From assembly GCF_000963255.1 (NCBI RefSeq), contig NZ_JYOV01000021.1, positions 1-64,000 of the forward strand: DNA of 64,000 nucleotides, written 5' to 3'. Source of the stretch: Streptococcus infantis. Lineage in GTDB: Bacteria; Bacillota; Bacilli; Lactobacillales; Streptococcaceae. The notes under the pieces are model-generated. The model ran no database searches. It saw only the letters and a program-made list of their open reading frames with translations, and was not told where the DNA came from. Of this stretch, positions 35,390 through 45,671 are shown piece by piece (within the stretch, counting starts at the first letter, position 1; each line of letters starts with the position of its first letter). The position numbers and the translations under genes are program-made.

Positions 35390-36705
35390 TGAGAAAGTTT
35401 AGAGGTGTTCGATACAGTTTGGCCATTCTTATGGTCGTCAATTTTATCGCTGTTATGCTAAACAGTATCATCTATCTTCAAGCAACCAACTATATCATAG
35501 CTCAACGCCAAGCTTCTCTATTATTAGAGCGCCTAGAGCGTATTCCCTTTGCTCCATCTACGACTTTTTGGTTGTCTGCAGTTTTGTTTGCTGGGATTGC
35601 TTTGATATCGATGAGTCGATATCGGCCTCAAACGAATCGATGGTCTATTTTTGATAAGAGGAATATTCTGGAGATTCTCCTGATGCTGCTTCTGATGTGG
35701 GTTCAAAATGTAGCTTATAACGGGCTCATTCTCTTGGTTTTTGCGGATATCTTCTATGGTTCCAAAGAGTTGAATACCAAGAGAGATCGGAAGTATTGGT
35801 TTGCCTTTATCCTAGTGAGCTTCTTGATGCTCCTTGTGACAAATTCAGATGTCTTTTCGCTTTTCTTCCCGATTCCGTCCTTAGATGTCTATATTCATTT
35901 TTATCCTGAATCTATCCGCATTCTGGCCTTTTTCTTAAAGAATTCCCTTTATGCCTCGAATATGGTACTCTTCATTATTTCACTTTTGTTTTATATTATG
36001 AACGTCCTTGCGGAAAACCACGAAGTAGAGGAAGAATTGGCTATGGTGTCCAAGGTTAATACGGAGTTGAACAATTATATGGCCTTGTCTGAGAAGATTG
36101 CAGAGGATCGGGAGCGTAAGCGGATTGCTCGTGAGATTCATGATACTTTGGGGCACGCACTAACAGGCATCTCAGCAGGTTTAGATGCTGTTGGGGTCTT
36201 GATCGATATCGATCCAAATCGAGCAAAAGAGCAGGTGAAAAACGTATCAGAAGTGGTCCGTGAAGGAATCCAAGATGTGAGAGGTTCTCTTAATCGTCTT
36301 CGTCCGGGAGCCCTTGAGGGACGAACTCTCAAAGATGCTTTAGAAAAGACCATCCGCGAGTATCAAATTCTTTCCAACCTACAAGTTGATCTAAACTATG
36401 AATGGATAGATGTCGATATGGATGTCATGATTGAAGATACGATCTTTCGTGTGATTCAAGAGTCTATGACCAATGCGGTTCGCCACGGTCACGCCAGCCA
36501 ACTAAAACTCCATTTTTTTGAGGATAAAGAGAATTATTTGATCGCTTTGCAAGATAATGGAGTTGGGTTTGAAACCTTAACATATGGTTATGGACTCAAA
36601 CAGATGATGGAGCGTATTTCAATTCTAGGAGGCCAGCTTCAATTTGAAAGTCGCGATGGATTTTTCACACGTGTCAGTTTACCAAAATATAAAGAGGGGA
36701 GATAA
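35389..36705 (+). CDS. levS: LevS-like sensor histidine kinase
   Basis: This 438-residue kinase has several membrane helices in residues 1-205, a coiled-coil linker, a HisKA_3 dimerisation domain with H251 in REIHDTLGHALTG, and an ATPase domain with AVRHGHASQ and DNGVGF. This is the NarX/DesK subclass, which pairs with LuxR-type regulators such as the next gene. The start ATG overlaps the levQ stop by one base. It probably responds to sugar bound by LevQ and LevT. Confidence 0.85.
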   Translation: MRKFRGVRYSLAILMVVNFIAVMLNSIIYLQATNYIIAQRQASLLLERLERIPFAPSTTFWLSAVLFAGIALISMSRYRPQTNRWSIFDKRNILEILLMLLLMWVQNVAYNGLILLVFADIFYGSKELNTKRDRKYWFAFILVSFLMLLVTNSDVFSLFFPIPSLDVYIHFYPESIRILAFFLKNSLYASNMVLFIISLLFYIMNVLAENHEVEEELAMVSKVNTELNNYMALSEKIAEDRERKRIAREIHDTLGHALTGISAGLDAVGVLIDIDPNRAKEQVKNVSEVVREGIQDVRGSLNRLRPGALEGRTLKDALEKTIREYQILSNLQVDLNYEWIDVDMDVMIEDTIFRVIQESMTNAVRHGHASQLKLHFFEDKENYLIALQDNGVGFETLTYGYGLKQMMERISILGGQLQFESRDGFFTRVSLPKYKEGR

Positions 36706-36708
36706 GAT

Positions 36709-37395
36709 ATGGTGATAAAAGTAATGGTGGCAGATGACCAAGCCTTGATTCGAGAATCTTTGAAAATTATTTTGTCGGCTCACTCCGACATCGAAGTTGT
36801 AGCTACAGTGGAAGATGGGAATCATGTCTTGTCCAGTATTCCACAGACGCATCCGGATCTGATCCTGATGGATATTCGGATGCCAGGCATGGATGGGGTT
36901 TTGGCTACAAAAGAAGTAAAAGAACACTATCCGGATATCAAAATTATTATTTTAACAACTTTTGACGATGATGAATTTATCTATAGTGCACTCAAGTATG
37001 GTGCTTCAGGATATCTCTTAAAGGGAGCCTCTACAGAAGAGCTCTATGAGGCTATTAAGGTGGTGCATCAGGGTGGAGCTATGATCAATCCCAATATCGC
37101 AAGCAAGGTCTTTCAGATCTTCTCTCAAATGGCCAAATCGAATTTCTCTATTGCTGTGGATGAGGACAACGTCAAGGATTTGAGCATGACAGAATGGCGA
37201 ATTATTCAAGAAGTCGGCTATGGCGAGTCAAACAAAGAAATTGCTGCCAAACTTTTCTTGTCAGAAGGAACTGTGCGCAATTACTTATCAACGATTTTGG
37301 CGAAATTAAACCTAAGAGATCGAACGCAATTAGCAATTTGGTCAGTTCAAACAGGAGTGACTAGACGCGATTTTTCAAAAGGAAATACGGAATGA
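36709..37395 (+). CDS. levR: LevR-like NarL/LuxR-family response regulator
   Basis: This 228-residue regulator has a receiver domain (residues 1-120, phospho-acceptor Asp55 in LILMDIRMPG) and a C-terminal LuxR-type helix-turn-helix (GYGESNKEIAAKLFLSEGTVRNYLSTI). It is partner of the upstream kinase, separated by 3 bases, with AGAGGGGA as ribosome site. It overlaps the next gene by 4 bases. The inverted repeat before the PTS operon (38743-38769) is a candidate target. It differs from the PRD-containing LevR of Bacillus. Confidence 0.85.
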   Translation: MVIKVMVADDQALIRESLKIILSAHSDIEVVATVEDGNHVLSSIPQTHPDLILMDIRMPGMDGVLATKEVKEHYPDIKIIILTTFDDDEFIYSALKYGASGYLLKGASTEELYEAIKVVHQGGAMINPNIASKVFQIFSQMAKSNFSIAVDEDNVKDLSMTEWRIIQEVGYGESNKEIAAKLFLSEGTVRNYLSTILAKLNLRDRTQLAIWSVQTGVTRRDFSKGNTE

Positions 37396-38690
37396 AATTA
37401 AACCGAAAGCATCTTTGTTGGGGAATCGTTCTCCTTTTTGTGCTCTCTTTGAGTACTGGTTTTTATTGGTGGAAACAACAACCGATCGTGCTCCATATAG
37501 GCGTTTATGCAGGATCTAGTTGGGATGTACCGACCAGTCAACGCTCCCATGCTTTGGATCTTGCGATTCAAAAATTTGAAAAGTCCCATCCTAATGTCCG
37601 TGTGGAATATGAAAATGGGATTCCACAGTCGGATTATTCAGACTGGCTCTCAGAAAAGATTGTTTCAGGAAAGACGCCGGATGTGTTTATGGTTTCTGAG
37701 CAAGATCTGTCCTTATTGGCGGCACGTGGCGTTCTAGAAAAGTTAAATGGCTATATGAATCAAGAAGACCAAGCTGCATTTTATCCTGTTGCATTTGAAT
37801 CAGGTGTCTATCAGGGGCAATCCTATGCCTTACCTTATGAAAGTAATCCTATTTTGATGTGTGTCAATAAAGATTTGCTGGACAAAGAAGGCATTGAGGT
37901 TCCCAAGGAAGGTTGGAGCTTGGAAGAGTTCTATACAATTTGTAAAAAACTAACCAAAGATACCAATGGAGATGGTCAATTGGATCAGTTTGGGAGTACA
38001 GAATATACCTGGAAAGAAGCTTTGGCAGCAAATGGGGGTAGTCTTTTTCAAGGAGGGATGCTCAAACTTACGGCTCCAGAAGTCAAAGAGTCTTTGACTT
38101 TTTTACAAAAATTGGAAGAGTTGAATAAGAACTATAAGGTGAGTTCCAAAGATTTTGACCAGGGGAAAGTCGCTTTTTATCCCATGACTTTGGCTCAATA
38201 TAGAACCTATAAACCTTATCCTTACCACGTTTCTAAATATTCAAACTTTACCTGGACCTGTATCCCTATGCCTGCTAAGTCAAAAACTACCAAGGCGACT
38301 TTGGTTACGACGACTTCTTTTGCCATGTCTGCTCGGACTCCTCATTCCAAGTTAGCTTGGGAATTGATGCAATTGTTGACAGAAGATCCAGAAATTCAAC
38401 AACTCCTCTTTGCTCAATCTCAAGGGATTTCCGTTATGCCACAGGTGGTCCAAAGTCAATCTAGTAAAGATCTTCTACAGGTAGATGATTTTGGCACGGA
38501 TTCCTTGACCAATCAGACCTTGAATCGTATCATGGAACAAGCTGTTGAAAGTAGTCCCAAGAATGTCTCTAAAGAAATGTTGGAAAAGCTGGATTACTTG
38601 ATTGGCAATGCTTTGCGCGATCAAGATGTCGAGAACCGCTTGCCTCAAATTCAGAGGGAAATTGAAAGTAGTCTTCAGGTAGGAGATTAA
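37392..38690 (+). CDS. levT: LevT-like extracellular solute-binding protein (family 1)
   Basis: This 432-residue protein has an N-terminal hydrophobic anchor (about 8-27) without a convincing lipobox. It is followed by a family 1 sugar-binding fold (FEKSHPNVRVEYENG, then KTPDVFMVSEQDL and ALPYESNPILM). It is not linked to ABC permeases, so it is more likely a sensor subunit than a transporter component. It is the last gene of the four-gene sensing operon, overlapping levR by 4 bases, and is followed by a terminator and then the PTS operon. Confidence 0.78.
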   Translation: MKLNRKHLCWGIVLLFVLSLSTGFYWWKQQPIVLHIGVYAGSSWDVPTSQRSHALDLAIQKFEKSHPNVRVEYENGIPQSDYSDWLSEKIVSGKTPDVFMVSEQDLSLLAARGVLEKLNGYMNQEDQAAFYPVAFESGVYQGQSYALPYESNPILMCVNKDLLDKEGIEVPKEGWSLEEFYTICKKLTKDTNGDGQLDQFGSTEYTWKEALAANGGSLFQGGMLKLTAPEVKESLTFLQKLEELNKNYKVSSKDFDQGKVAFYPMTLAQYRTYKPYPYHVSKYSNFTWTCIPMPAKSKTTKATLVTTTSFAMSARTPHSKLAWELMQLLTEDPEIQQLLFAQSQGISVMPQVVQSQSSKDLLQVDDFGTDSLTNQTLNRIMEQAVESSPKNVSKEMLEKLDYLIGNALRDQDVENRLPQIQREIESSLQVGD

Positions 38691-38701
38691 AGAAAAATAA
38701 G

Positions 38702-38736
38702 ATGACATTGTGTCAAGTGACAGATGTCATTTTTTT
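38702..38736 (+). terminator. Terminator of the lev sensing operon
   Basis: ATGACAT pairs with ATGTCAT, with an inner TGTC/GACA pairing, followed by a T-run. Confidence 0.82.
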
Positions 38737-38742
38737 GTTGCT

Positions 38743-38803
38743 AAATGTCATGTTTATCATGTGACATTTGACAATGTAAAAGCGCTTCCAAATATTCTAC
38801 AAT
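38743..38803 (+). promoter_or_regulatory. PTS operon control region: inverted repeat and cre-like site
   Basis: An inverted repeat AAATGTCA-N11-TGACATTT (38743-38769) is a candidate response-regulator site. It overlaps a -35-like TTGACA (38768-38773). GTAAAAGCGCTTCCA (38776-38790) is close to a CcpA cre sequence, with mismatches in the left arm. TACAAT or TATTCT near 38793-38803 may be the -10; spacing to the -35 is long, consistent with an activated promoter. Confidence 0.6.
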
Positions 38804-38830
38804 AGAGTCAAATAAAGGAGGTGTAGCAAA

Positions 38831-39268
38831 ATGAAATATCTCATTTTAGTCAGTCATGGTGGATTGGCAGAAGGACTAAAAACATCGCTAGCTATGTTTG
38901 CTGGTGACAAGATAAATCAGGTCATCGCAGTTGGACTCAAAGAAGGAAAATCAGTCGATGAATTTGCAGTTGATTTTAGAGAGAGCATTTCAGAATTGAC
39001 AGCAGATGATTCTGTGCTGGTCTTGGCAGACATTGTAGGTGGTAGTCCATTAACCACGGTAGCTACTGTCCTAGAAGAAGCTGGAAAGCTAGATGGAGCT
39101 TTGATCCTTGGTGGGATGAACCTGACCATGGCCCTGACAGCAGTTGTGATGAAGGATGTGTTGGATGGAGACGATTTGTCAGCAACTATCTTATCAGAAG
39201 CACAATCTGCACTACAACCTTTTGAAGTTTCAGCCACTAGTGCTGAAGAAGATGATGACGATATTTAA
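38831..39268 (+). CDS. levD: PTS mannose-class EIIA subunit (LevD-like)
   Basis: This 145-residue EIIA of the mannose/fructose/sorbose family has phosphorylation site His9 in LILVSHGGLAEG. The ADIVGGSPLTTV stretch is also conserved. It passes phosphate from HPr to the EIIB encoded 14 bases downstream. The C-terminus is strongly acidic (EEDDDDI). It starts after AAAGGAGG. First gene of levD-E-F-G-X. In S. mutans LevDEFG carries fructose, mannose and glucose; specificity here is inferred. Confidence 0.88.
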   Translation: MKYLILVSHGGLAEGLKTSLAMFAGDKINQVIAVGLKEGKSVDEFAVDFRESISELTADDSVLVLADIVGGSPLTTVATVLEEAGKLDGALILGGMNLTMALTAVVMKDVLDGDDLSATILSEAQSALQPFEVSATSAEEDDDDI

Positions 39269-39282
39269 TAGGGAGGTACCTT

Positions 39283-39777
39283 ATGGTAGTAACATTTGTA
39301 CGGATTGATGACCGCATGATTCACGGTCAAACAGTCACACGCTGGGCAAAAGAAAAACCATGTGATGGTTTGATTGCCGTAAACGATGCAGCAGCATCAA
39401 ACAAGGTTTTGATCCAAGCTTACAAAGGCGCATCAGACAAGAAAACCTTTGTATGGACAAAAGAAGCCTTTAAAGAAAAGTCAGCAAAAGTAACGGAATC
39501 TGACAGTCGGTACTTCTTGATTACCAAAAACCCAATCGATATGAAGGAAATTTTGGTGGATCAAGGTTTTGTCCCAGGAGATGTTAAAGAAATCATCGTT
39601 GGCCCTGCAAATGATCGTCCTGGTGCAGTGAAATTGGGCAATAACCAATCCATCACCCAGGAAGAAGCAGAAGCCTTTCAGGCAATTCAGGCAGCAGGTT
39701 ACAAGGTTAAATTCCAATTGTTGCCGGATGTTTCAATTGGTTACTGGGATGATTTCAAATCTAAATTTGGTTTTTAA
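39283..39777 (+). CDS. levE: PTS mannose-class EIIB subunit (LevE-like)
   Basis: This 164-residue EIIB has the phosphorylatable His14 in RIDDRMIHGQTVTRW, the invariant signature of PTS IIB sorbose-type domains. It takes phosphate from the EIIA and passes it to sugar crossing the EIIC/EIID complex. It is a separate polypeptide here, not fused to IIA as in ManL. It follows GGGAGG and is second gene of the operon. Confidence 0.92.
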   Translation: MVVTFVRIDDRMIHGQTVTRWAKEKPCDGLIAVNDAAASNKVLIQAYKGASDKKTFVWTKEAFKEKSAKVTESDSRYFLITKNPIDMKEILVDQGFVPGDVKEIIVGPANDRPGAVKLGNNQSITQEEAEAFQAIQAAGYKVKFQLLPDVSIGYWDDFKSKFGF

Positions 39778-39833
39778 ACCTAACAGTTTTATTAGTTAGG
39801 TAAATAAATATACAAACATAAGGAGCGTTTGTT

Positions 39834-40676
39834 ATGACAATTTCATGGATTCAAGCAATCTTGCTTGCTGTTTTCGCCAGCTTGTCTTCAATGCCTGGTA
39901 TGGGAGGTTCCAGTATCGGGAACTATACACTCGGTCGTCCCTTGATCGGTGGGTTGATTTCAGGTTTAATTCTTGGAGATGTGACAACCGGTATTATGGT
40001 CGGGGTTGCCCTTCAAGTTGTTTATATCGCCTTGGTAACACCTGGTGGAACCGTATCTGCCGATGTTCGTGCCATCTCTTATATCGGTGTTCCTCTTGCT
40101 ATCTTGTTTGTGCATGCAAATCACATCACAGACGAAGCTGGAATTGCCGCAGCTGCAGCCCCAATCGGTGCAGCCGTTGGGACAATCGGTACTGTTCTTT
40201 TCTACGGTACAGCTACAATGAACTTGCTTTGGCAACACATTGGTTGGAAAGCCGTTGAAGAAGGAAACTTCAAAAAACTTTACGCAGTTGACTGGGTTTA
40301 TCCTTGGATTTCTCACTTCCTCTTCTCTTTCCTTCCAACTATGATTATCACTAAATATGGTGAAAACATGGTTGATTTGATGAAACTTTACCTGCCTATG
40401 GATGGTTTCTGGATGAAAGCCCTCTTTACAGTCGGAGCTCTTCTCCCATGTGTCGGTATTGCTATCTTGTTGAAACAAATTGTTACAAAAGCAACTGACT
40501 TCATTCCATTCTTTGTTGGATTTACCTTGGCTAAATCTCTCGGCTTGAACTTGGTAGCTAGTGCGGTTGTTTCATTGATCTTTGCAGTAATCTACTATGA
40601 ACTTGAAGTGATTAAATCTATGAAAGCTGCTCCGGCTGGGGTTGTTTACGTAGACGATGATGAGGAGGATATTTAA
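39834..40676 (+). CDS. levF: PTS mannose-class EIIC permease (LevF-like)
   Basis: This 280-residue membrane subunit of the IIC-sorbose family shows GMGGSSIGNYTLGRPLIGGL at the N-terminus, then GDVTTGIMVGVALQ and about seven hydrophobic segments, ending in an acidic tail VDDDEEDI. It forms the sugar channel with EIID. It starts after AAGGAG. The next gene begins one base after its stop, with the ribosome site GAGGAGG inside its last codons. Confidence 0.92.
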   Translation: MTISWIQAILLAVFASLSSMPGMGGSSIGNYTLGRPLIGGLISGLILGDVTTGIMVGVALQVVYIALVTPGGTVSADVRAISYIGVPLAILFVHANHITDEAGIAAAAAPIGAAVGTIGTVLFYGTATMNLLWQHIGWKAVEEGNFKKLYAVDWVYPWISHFLFSFLPTMIITKYGENMVDLMKLYLPMDGFWMKALFTVGALLPCVGIAILLKQIVTKATDFIPFFVGFTLAKSLGLNLVASAVVSLIFAVIYYELEVIKSMKAAPAGVVYVDDDEEDI

Positions 40677-40677
40677 A

Positions 40678-41514
40678 ATGGCTGATAGAAAGAAAATTTC
40701 AAAGAAAACATTAGCAAAAGCATTTCATCATTGGTATTATGGTCATTTGACTTGTTTCTCTCAAGAACACATGCAAACCTTTGGGTACTTGACTTCTATG
40801 CTTCCAATCGTAGAAGAAATGTATGATACAAAAGAAGAACAAAAAGATGCTATGCAAACCTATACTGCCTTCTTCAATACTGAACCACAACTTGGCTCTC
40901 TCGTTGTAGGGATTACGGCTGGTTTGGAAGAAGCGCGTGCAAACGGAGATGCAGTGGATGGTGAAACCATCAATGGTATGCGTGCCGGTTTGATGGGGCC
41001 AATCGCTGGTATCGGTGACTCTTTGGTCGTTGGGACCTTGATTCCAGTTCTTTTGGGGATCGCCCTGGGTCTCTCTAAAGGTGGTAACATCGCTGGTGCT
41101 ATCTTCTACATCATCGTATGGAACCTCTTAGTATACTTTGGTATGCGCTTTGCCTTCTTTAAAGGGTATCAATTAGGGGATAAAGCCGTTGAATTCCTAG
41201 TAGGACCAAAAGGACAAGCCCTTCGTAAAGCAATCAGCGTTGTCGGCGGTATGGTTATCGGTGCGGTAGCAGCAACTTGGGTATCTGTTACAACAGCTCT
41301 TCAATTCGAGAATTCTGAAGGAAAAGTCTTCTTAAATATCCAAGAAAAGATTGATGGTGTTTATCCAGGTCTCTTGACAGCAACTTTCATCACTATTTGC
41401 TGGTGGTTAATGTCTAAGAAAAAAGTTTCACCAAACAAAGTTATGTTGCTTCTAGTTGTTGTCGCTTTGGTCGGTGTTGCTCTAGGTATCTTTGACCCAC
41501 ATCTTAATTACTAA
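40678..41514 (+). CDS. levG: PTS mannose-class EIID permease (LevG-like)
   Basis: This 278-residue EIID starts MADRKKISKKTLAKAFHHW and contains the family hallmarks TGLEEARANGDAV-type loop and GLMGPIAGIGDSL. It has C-terminal membrane helices. It completes the mannose-class permease. The ATG at 40678 is used; a frame opening at 40657 would overlap levF and is not supported by spacing. Confidence 0.92.
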   Translation: MADRKKISKKTLAKAFHHWYYGHLTCFSQEHMQTFGYLTSMLPIVEEMYDTKEEQKDAMQTYTAFFNTEPQLGSLVVGITAGLEEARANGDAVDGETINGMRAGLMGPIAGIGDSLVVGTLIPVLLGIALGLSKGGNIAGAIFYIIVWNLLVYFGMRFAFFKGYQLGDKAVEFLVGPKGQALRKAISVVGGMVIGAVAATWVSVTTALQFENSEGKVFLNIQEKIDGVYPGLLTATFITICWWLMSKKKVSPNKVMLLLVVVALVGVALGIFDPHLNY

Positions 41515-41543
41515 GCTCAAGAAAAGCACATACTTACTAGTAG

Positions 41544-41601
41544 AAAATTTTGAGAATGAAGTAGACTAACCTCCTTCTCTTACCCTTCATTCTCAATTTT
41601 T
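41544..41601 (+). terminator. Long hairpin between levG and the LevX-like gene
   Basis: TTGAGAATGAAG pairs with CTTCATTCTCAA, extended by A/T pairs and ending in TTTTT. The 23-base loop is large. It may reduce read-through into the next gene. Confidence 0.75.
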
Positions 41602-41616
41602 GTCAGGAGGATCCTC

Positions 41617-41910
41617 ATGGTTACAAAACAAGAACTTGTTAATGGATATGAAACAGAAATTAAGTATCAACGTCATATGATTGAAAATCTTGGCCGTTGG
41701 TTCAGCTTACTCTTTATCATTGCCAGTATAGGTATGGTCTTGATTTATCTCTTTCATAAAAGCTTCCTCCCAATCTTAATTTTCGGAATTTTACTTGCCT
41801 TGGTTGGAATATTGGGAATGGTGGTTTTTGGATATGGTATCTATCGAGGACGGATCAATCTCCAAAAAGTCGTCGATGATTTTAATCGAAAGTTAATAAT
41901 TCTAAAGTGA
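41617..41910 (+). CDS. levX: LevX-like small membrane protein
   Basis: This 97-residue protein has two hydrophobic segments (about 28-48 and 50-75) and a basic, hydrophilic C-terminus (IYRGRINLQKVVDDFNRK). It is last gene after the mannose-class PTS, matching the position of levX in S. mutans; that correspondence is by position, not by recognised motif. It follows CAGGAGG. A long hairpin separates it from levG, and a terminator follows before groES. Confidence 0.6.
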   Translation: MVTKQELVNGYETEIKYQRHMIENLGRWFSLLFIIASIGMVLIYLFHKSFLPILIFGILLALVGILGMVVFGYGIYRGRINLQKVVDDFNRKLIILK

Positions 41911-41919
41911 TCTTTAAGG

Positions 41920-41951
41920 AACATCTCATTCATTTTGAGGTGTTTTTTTCT
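41920..41951 (+). terminator. Terminator before groESL
   Basis: AACATCTCA pairs with TGAGGTGTT (one G-T pair), followed by a long T-run. Confidence 0.9.
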
Positions 41952-42016
41952 TGACTATTTCTGACTAAGTGATACAATAGAACTATGGTTTAGCACTCGT
42001 TTGCAAAGAGTGCTAA
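41951..42016 (+). promoter_or_regulatory. groESL promoter and CIRCE operator
   Basis: -35 TTGACT (41951-41956), 16-base spacer, -10 TACAAT (41973-41978). A perfect CIRCE, TTAGCACTC-N9-GAGTGCTAA, lies at 41990-42016. This is a HrcA-controlled heat-shock promoter. Confidence 0.95.
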
Positions 42017-42045
42017 CGATATGATTATGTTATGGAGGAAAGCAG

Positions 42046-42330
42046 ATGTTGAAACCATTAGGAGACCGTGTGGTCTTGAAAATTGAAGAAAAAGAACAAA
42101 CTGTTGGAGGCTTTGTCCTTGCAGGATCAGCCCAAGAAAAAACAAAAACAGCTAAAGTAGTTGCTACTGGACAAGGTGTTCGCACCTTGAGCGGTGAACT
42201 AGTCGCTCCAAGTGTAAAAGTTGGAGATCAGGTTTTGGTTGAAGCTCATGCAGGTATCGAGGTCAAAGATGGTGACGAAAAATATGTCATCGTGGGTGAA
42301 GCTAACATCTTAGCAATCGTTGAAGAATAA
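42046..42330 (+). CDS. groES: GroES co-chaperonin
   Basis: This 94-residue Hsp10 ([19 protein letters not shown], mobile loop around [34 protein letters not shown]) caps the GroEL ring. It follows TGGAGGAAAG. CIRCE lies 30 bases upstream. groEL follows 15 bases later. Confidence 0.97.
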   Translation: MLKPLGDRVVLKIEEKEQTVGGFVLAGSAQEKTKTAKVVATGQGVRTLSGELVAPSVKVGDQVLVEAHAGIEVKDGDEKYVIVGEANILAIVEE

Positions 42331-43965
<1,635 letters not shown>

Positions 43966-43976
43966 TAAATAAATAA

Positions 43977-44012
43977 AAACAGGTAGAATGAAAGATTTCT
44001 ACCTGTTTCTTT
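43977..44012 (+). terminator. Terminator after groEL
   Basis: AAACAGGTAGAA pairs with TTCTACCTGTTT around an 8-base loop, followed by TTTT-rich sequence. Confidence 0.93.
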
Positions 44013-44022
44013 TGAATTACTC

Positions 44023-44157
44023 AAAAAGAGGAAGCTCATACTCTTCGAAAATCAAATTCAAACCACGTCAGCGTCGCCTTACCGTACTCAAGTACAGCTT
44101 GCGGCTAGCTTCCTAGTTTGCTCTTTGATTTTCATTGAGTATCAGCCTCCTCTTTTT
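44023..44157 (-). terminator. serS terminator arms separated by a BOX insertion
   Basis: AAAAAGAGG (44023-44031) and CCTCTTTTT (44149-44157) are perfect complements, with further partial pairing AAGCT/AGCCT. They flank a BOX element exactly, which now occupies the hairpin loop. It would originally have served serS on the minus strand. Confidence 0.7.
44038..44142 (+). repeat. BOX element inside the serS terminator
   Basis: Starts ATACTCTTCGAAAATC and ends TTTTCATTGAGTAT, with CACGTCAGCGTCGCC and GCGGCTAGCTTCC core segments. Confidence 0.9.
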
Positions 44158-44169
44158 ACATTTATTTAA

Positions 44170-45444
44170 TTATGGTTTGATAACTTCAACTCCACCCATG
44201 TATGGACGAAGAACTTCTGGAATGGTAACAGAACCATCTTCGTTTTGATAGTTTTCAAGGATAGCAGCGACTGTACGTCCAACAGCAAGTCCAGAACCAT
44301 TCAAAGTATGAAGAAGTTTAACCTTACCATCGGCTTCATCACGGTAACGGATTTGGGCACGACGAGCTTGGAAATCTTCTGTATTTGAACAGCTTGAGAT
44401 TTCACGGTAGGTATTTTGAGCAGGGATCCATACTTCCAAGTCATAAGTCTTAGCAGCAGAGAAGCCCATATCTCCAGTAGAGAGAGCAACCACACGGTAT
44501 GGAAGGTTGAGTTTTTGAAGGATGTTTTCAGCGTTGGCTGTCATCTTTTCTAGTTCTTCGTATGACTCTTCAGGTTTGGCAAATTTCACCATTTCTACCT
44601 TGTGGAATTGGTGTAAACGAATCAAACCACGAGTATCACGACCAGCTGAACCAGCTTCAGAACGGAATGATGGACTCATAGCAGTAAAGTAGATTGGCAA
44701 GTCTTTTCCATCAAGAATTTCATCACGGTAGTAGTTGGTCAGAGGAACTTCAGCAGTAGGAATGAGGACGTAGTTCGTATCTTTCAATTCAAATGTATCT
44801 TCTTTGAATTTTGGATATTGACCAGTACCGAACATAGAATCATGGTTAACCATGTAAGGCGTGATGACTTCGGTATAGCCCTCTTTACCATGCTCATCCA
44901 ACATGAAGTTGTAGATAGCACGTTCCAAACGAGCCCCAAGTCCTTTATAGAAGAGGAAGCGCGCTCCAGTTACCTTTCCACCACGTTCCCAGTCAAGAAT
45001 ACCAAGATCTTCACCTAGATCCCAGTGAGCTTTTGGTTCAAAGTCGAACTCGCGAGGAGTTCCCCAACGGCGAACTTCTACGTTATCGTCTTCGTCTGCA
45101 CCGATAGGCACGCTATCAGCTGGGATATTTGGAAGTGTAGTAGTAAATTCAGTCAATTTCGCATCGATTTCTGCCAATTCAGCATCAAGAGCTTTGACCT
45201 CAGCAGATAGGGTTTGCATAGCTGCAATCTTGTCGTCTGCATTTTCCTTGTTACGTTTAGCTTGGGCAATCTCAGCAGAAACTGTGTTACGTTCAGCCTT
45301 GAGGGTTTCAACCTTAACCAAGATGTCACGTCGTTTGGCATCGATTTCTTTCATCTCGTTCAAGACAGCAGCATCTACACCACGTGTAGCTAGTTTTTCA
45401 GCGACAGCATCAAAGTCTGTACGAATACGTTTGATATCTAACAT
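44170..45444 (-). CDS. serS: Seryl-tRNA synthetase
   Basis: This 424-residue class II enzyme charges tRNA-Ser. The N-terminal coiled-coil arm (about 30-110) binds the long variable arm of tRNA. Motif 2 lies around [22 protein letters not shown] and motif 3 near [18 protein letters not shown]. The ATG at 45444 follows AGGAGT and gives the usual [12 protein letters not shown] start; the longer frame to 45528 runs into the T-box leader. Expression is probably controlled by that T-box in response to uncharged tRNA-Ser. Confidence 0.97.
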   Translation of the reverse strand: MLDIKRIRTDFDAVAEKLATRGVDAAVLNEMKEIDAKRRDILVKVETLKAERNTVSAEIAQAKRNKENADDKIAAMQTLSAEVKALDAELAEIDAKLTEFTTTLPNIPADSVPIGADEDDNVEVRRWGTPREFDFEPKAHWDLGEDLGILDWERGGKVTGARFLFYKGLGARLERAIYNFMLDEHGKEGYTEVITPYMVNHDSMFGTGQYPKFKEDTFELKDTNYVLIPTAEVPLTNYYRDEILDGKDLPIYFTAMSPSFRSEAGSAGRDTRGLIRLHQFHKVEMVKFAKPEESYEELEKMTANAENILQKLNLPYRVVALSTGDMGFSAAKTYDLEVWIPAQNTYREISSCSNTEDFQARRAQIRYRDEADGKVKLLHTLNGSGLAVGRTVAAILENYQNEDGSVTIPEVLRPYMGGVEVIKP

Positions 45445-45459
45445 ATAAACTCCTTTATG

Positions 45460-45640
45460 AAAAAAGCACACCCGACAAAGCGTTGGAGTGGCAGGGCCAC
45501 GGTTCCATCCAACTTCACAGGTGTGCACTTGATTCTGTATTTGATTTAAAACAACGGTAGAATTTCAATTAAATCTTCTATCTGCTCGCAGCATCCGCAG
45601 ACTTTCTGAAAGAAGGAAGTAAGCTACTTATCCGTTGCTA
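45460..45640 (-). promoter_or_regulatory. T-box riboswitch upstream of serS
   Basis: Read on the minus strand: stem I base AACGG/CCGTT; a candidate specifier UCU (Ser) at 45559-45561 followed by A; the T-box core GATGGAACCGTG (45498-45509); an antiterminator region; and a terminator GCACACC/GGGTGTGC followed by a U-run (45460-45465). It senses uncharged tRNA-Ser. Confidence 0.9.
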
Positions 45641-45642
45641 TG

Positions 45643-45671
45643 ATTATACTAAACTTTTTATTTTTTTGCAA
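45643..45671 (-). promoter_or_regulatory. serS promoter
   Basis: On the minus strand: -35 TTGCAA, 17-base spacer, -10 TATAAT. It overlaps the 3-prime end of the upstream DUF956 gene. Confidence 0.8.

Noticed and set aside
39966..40478. 170-codon minus-strand frame inside the EIIC gene
   Set aside because: Overlaps a clear PTS EIIC gene and shows no recognisable domain or start signal.
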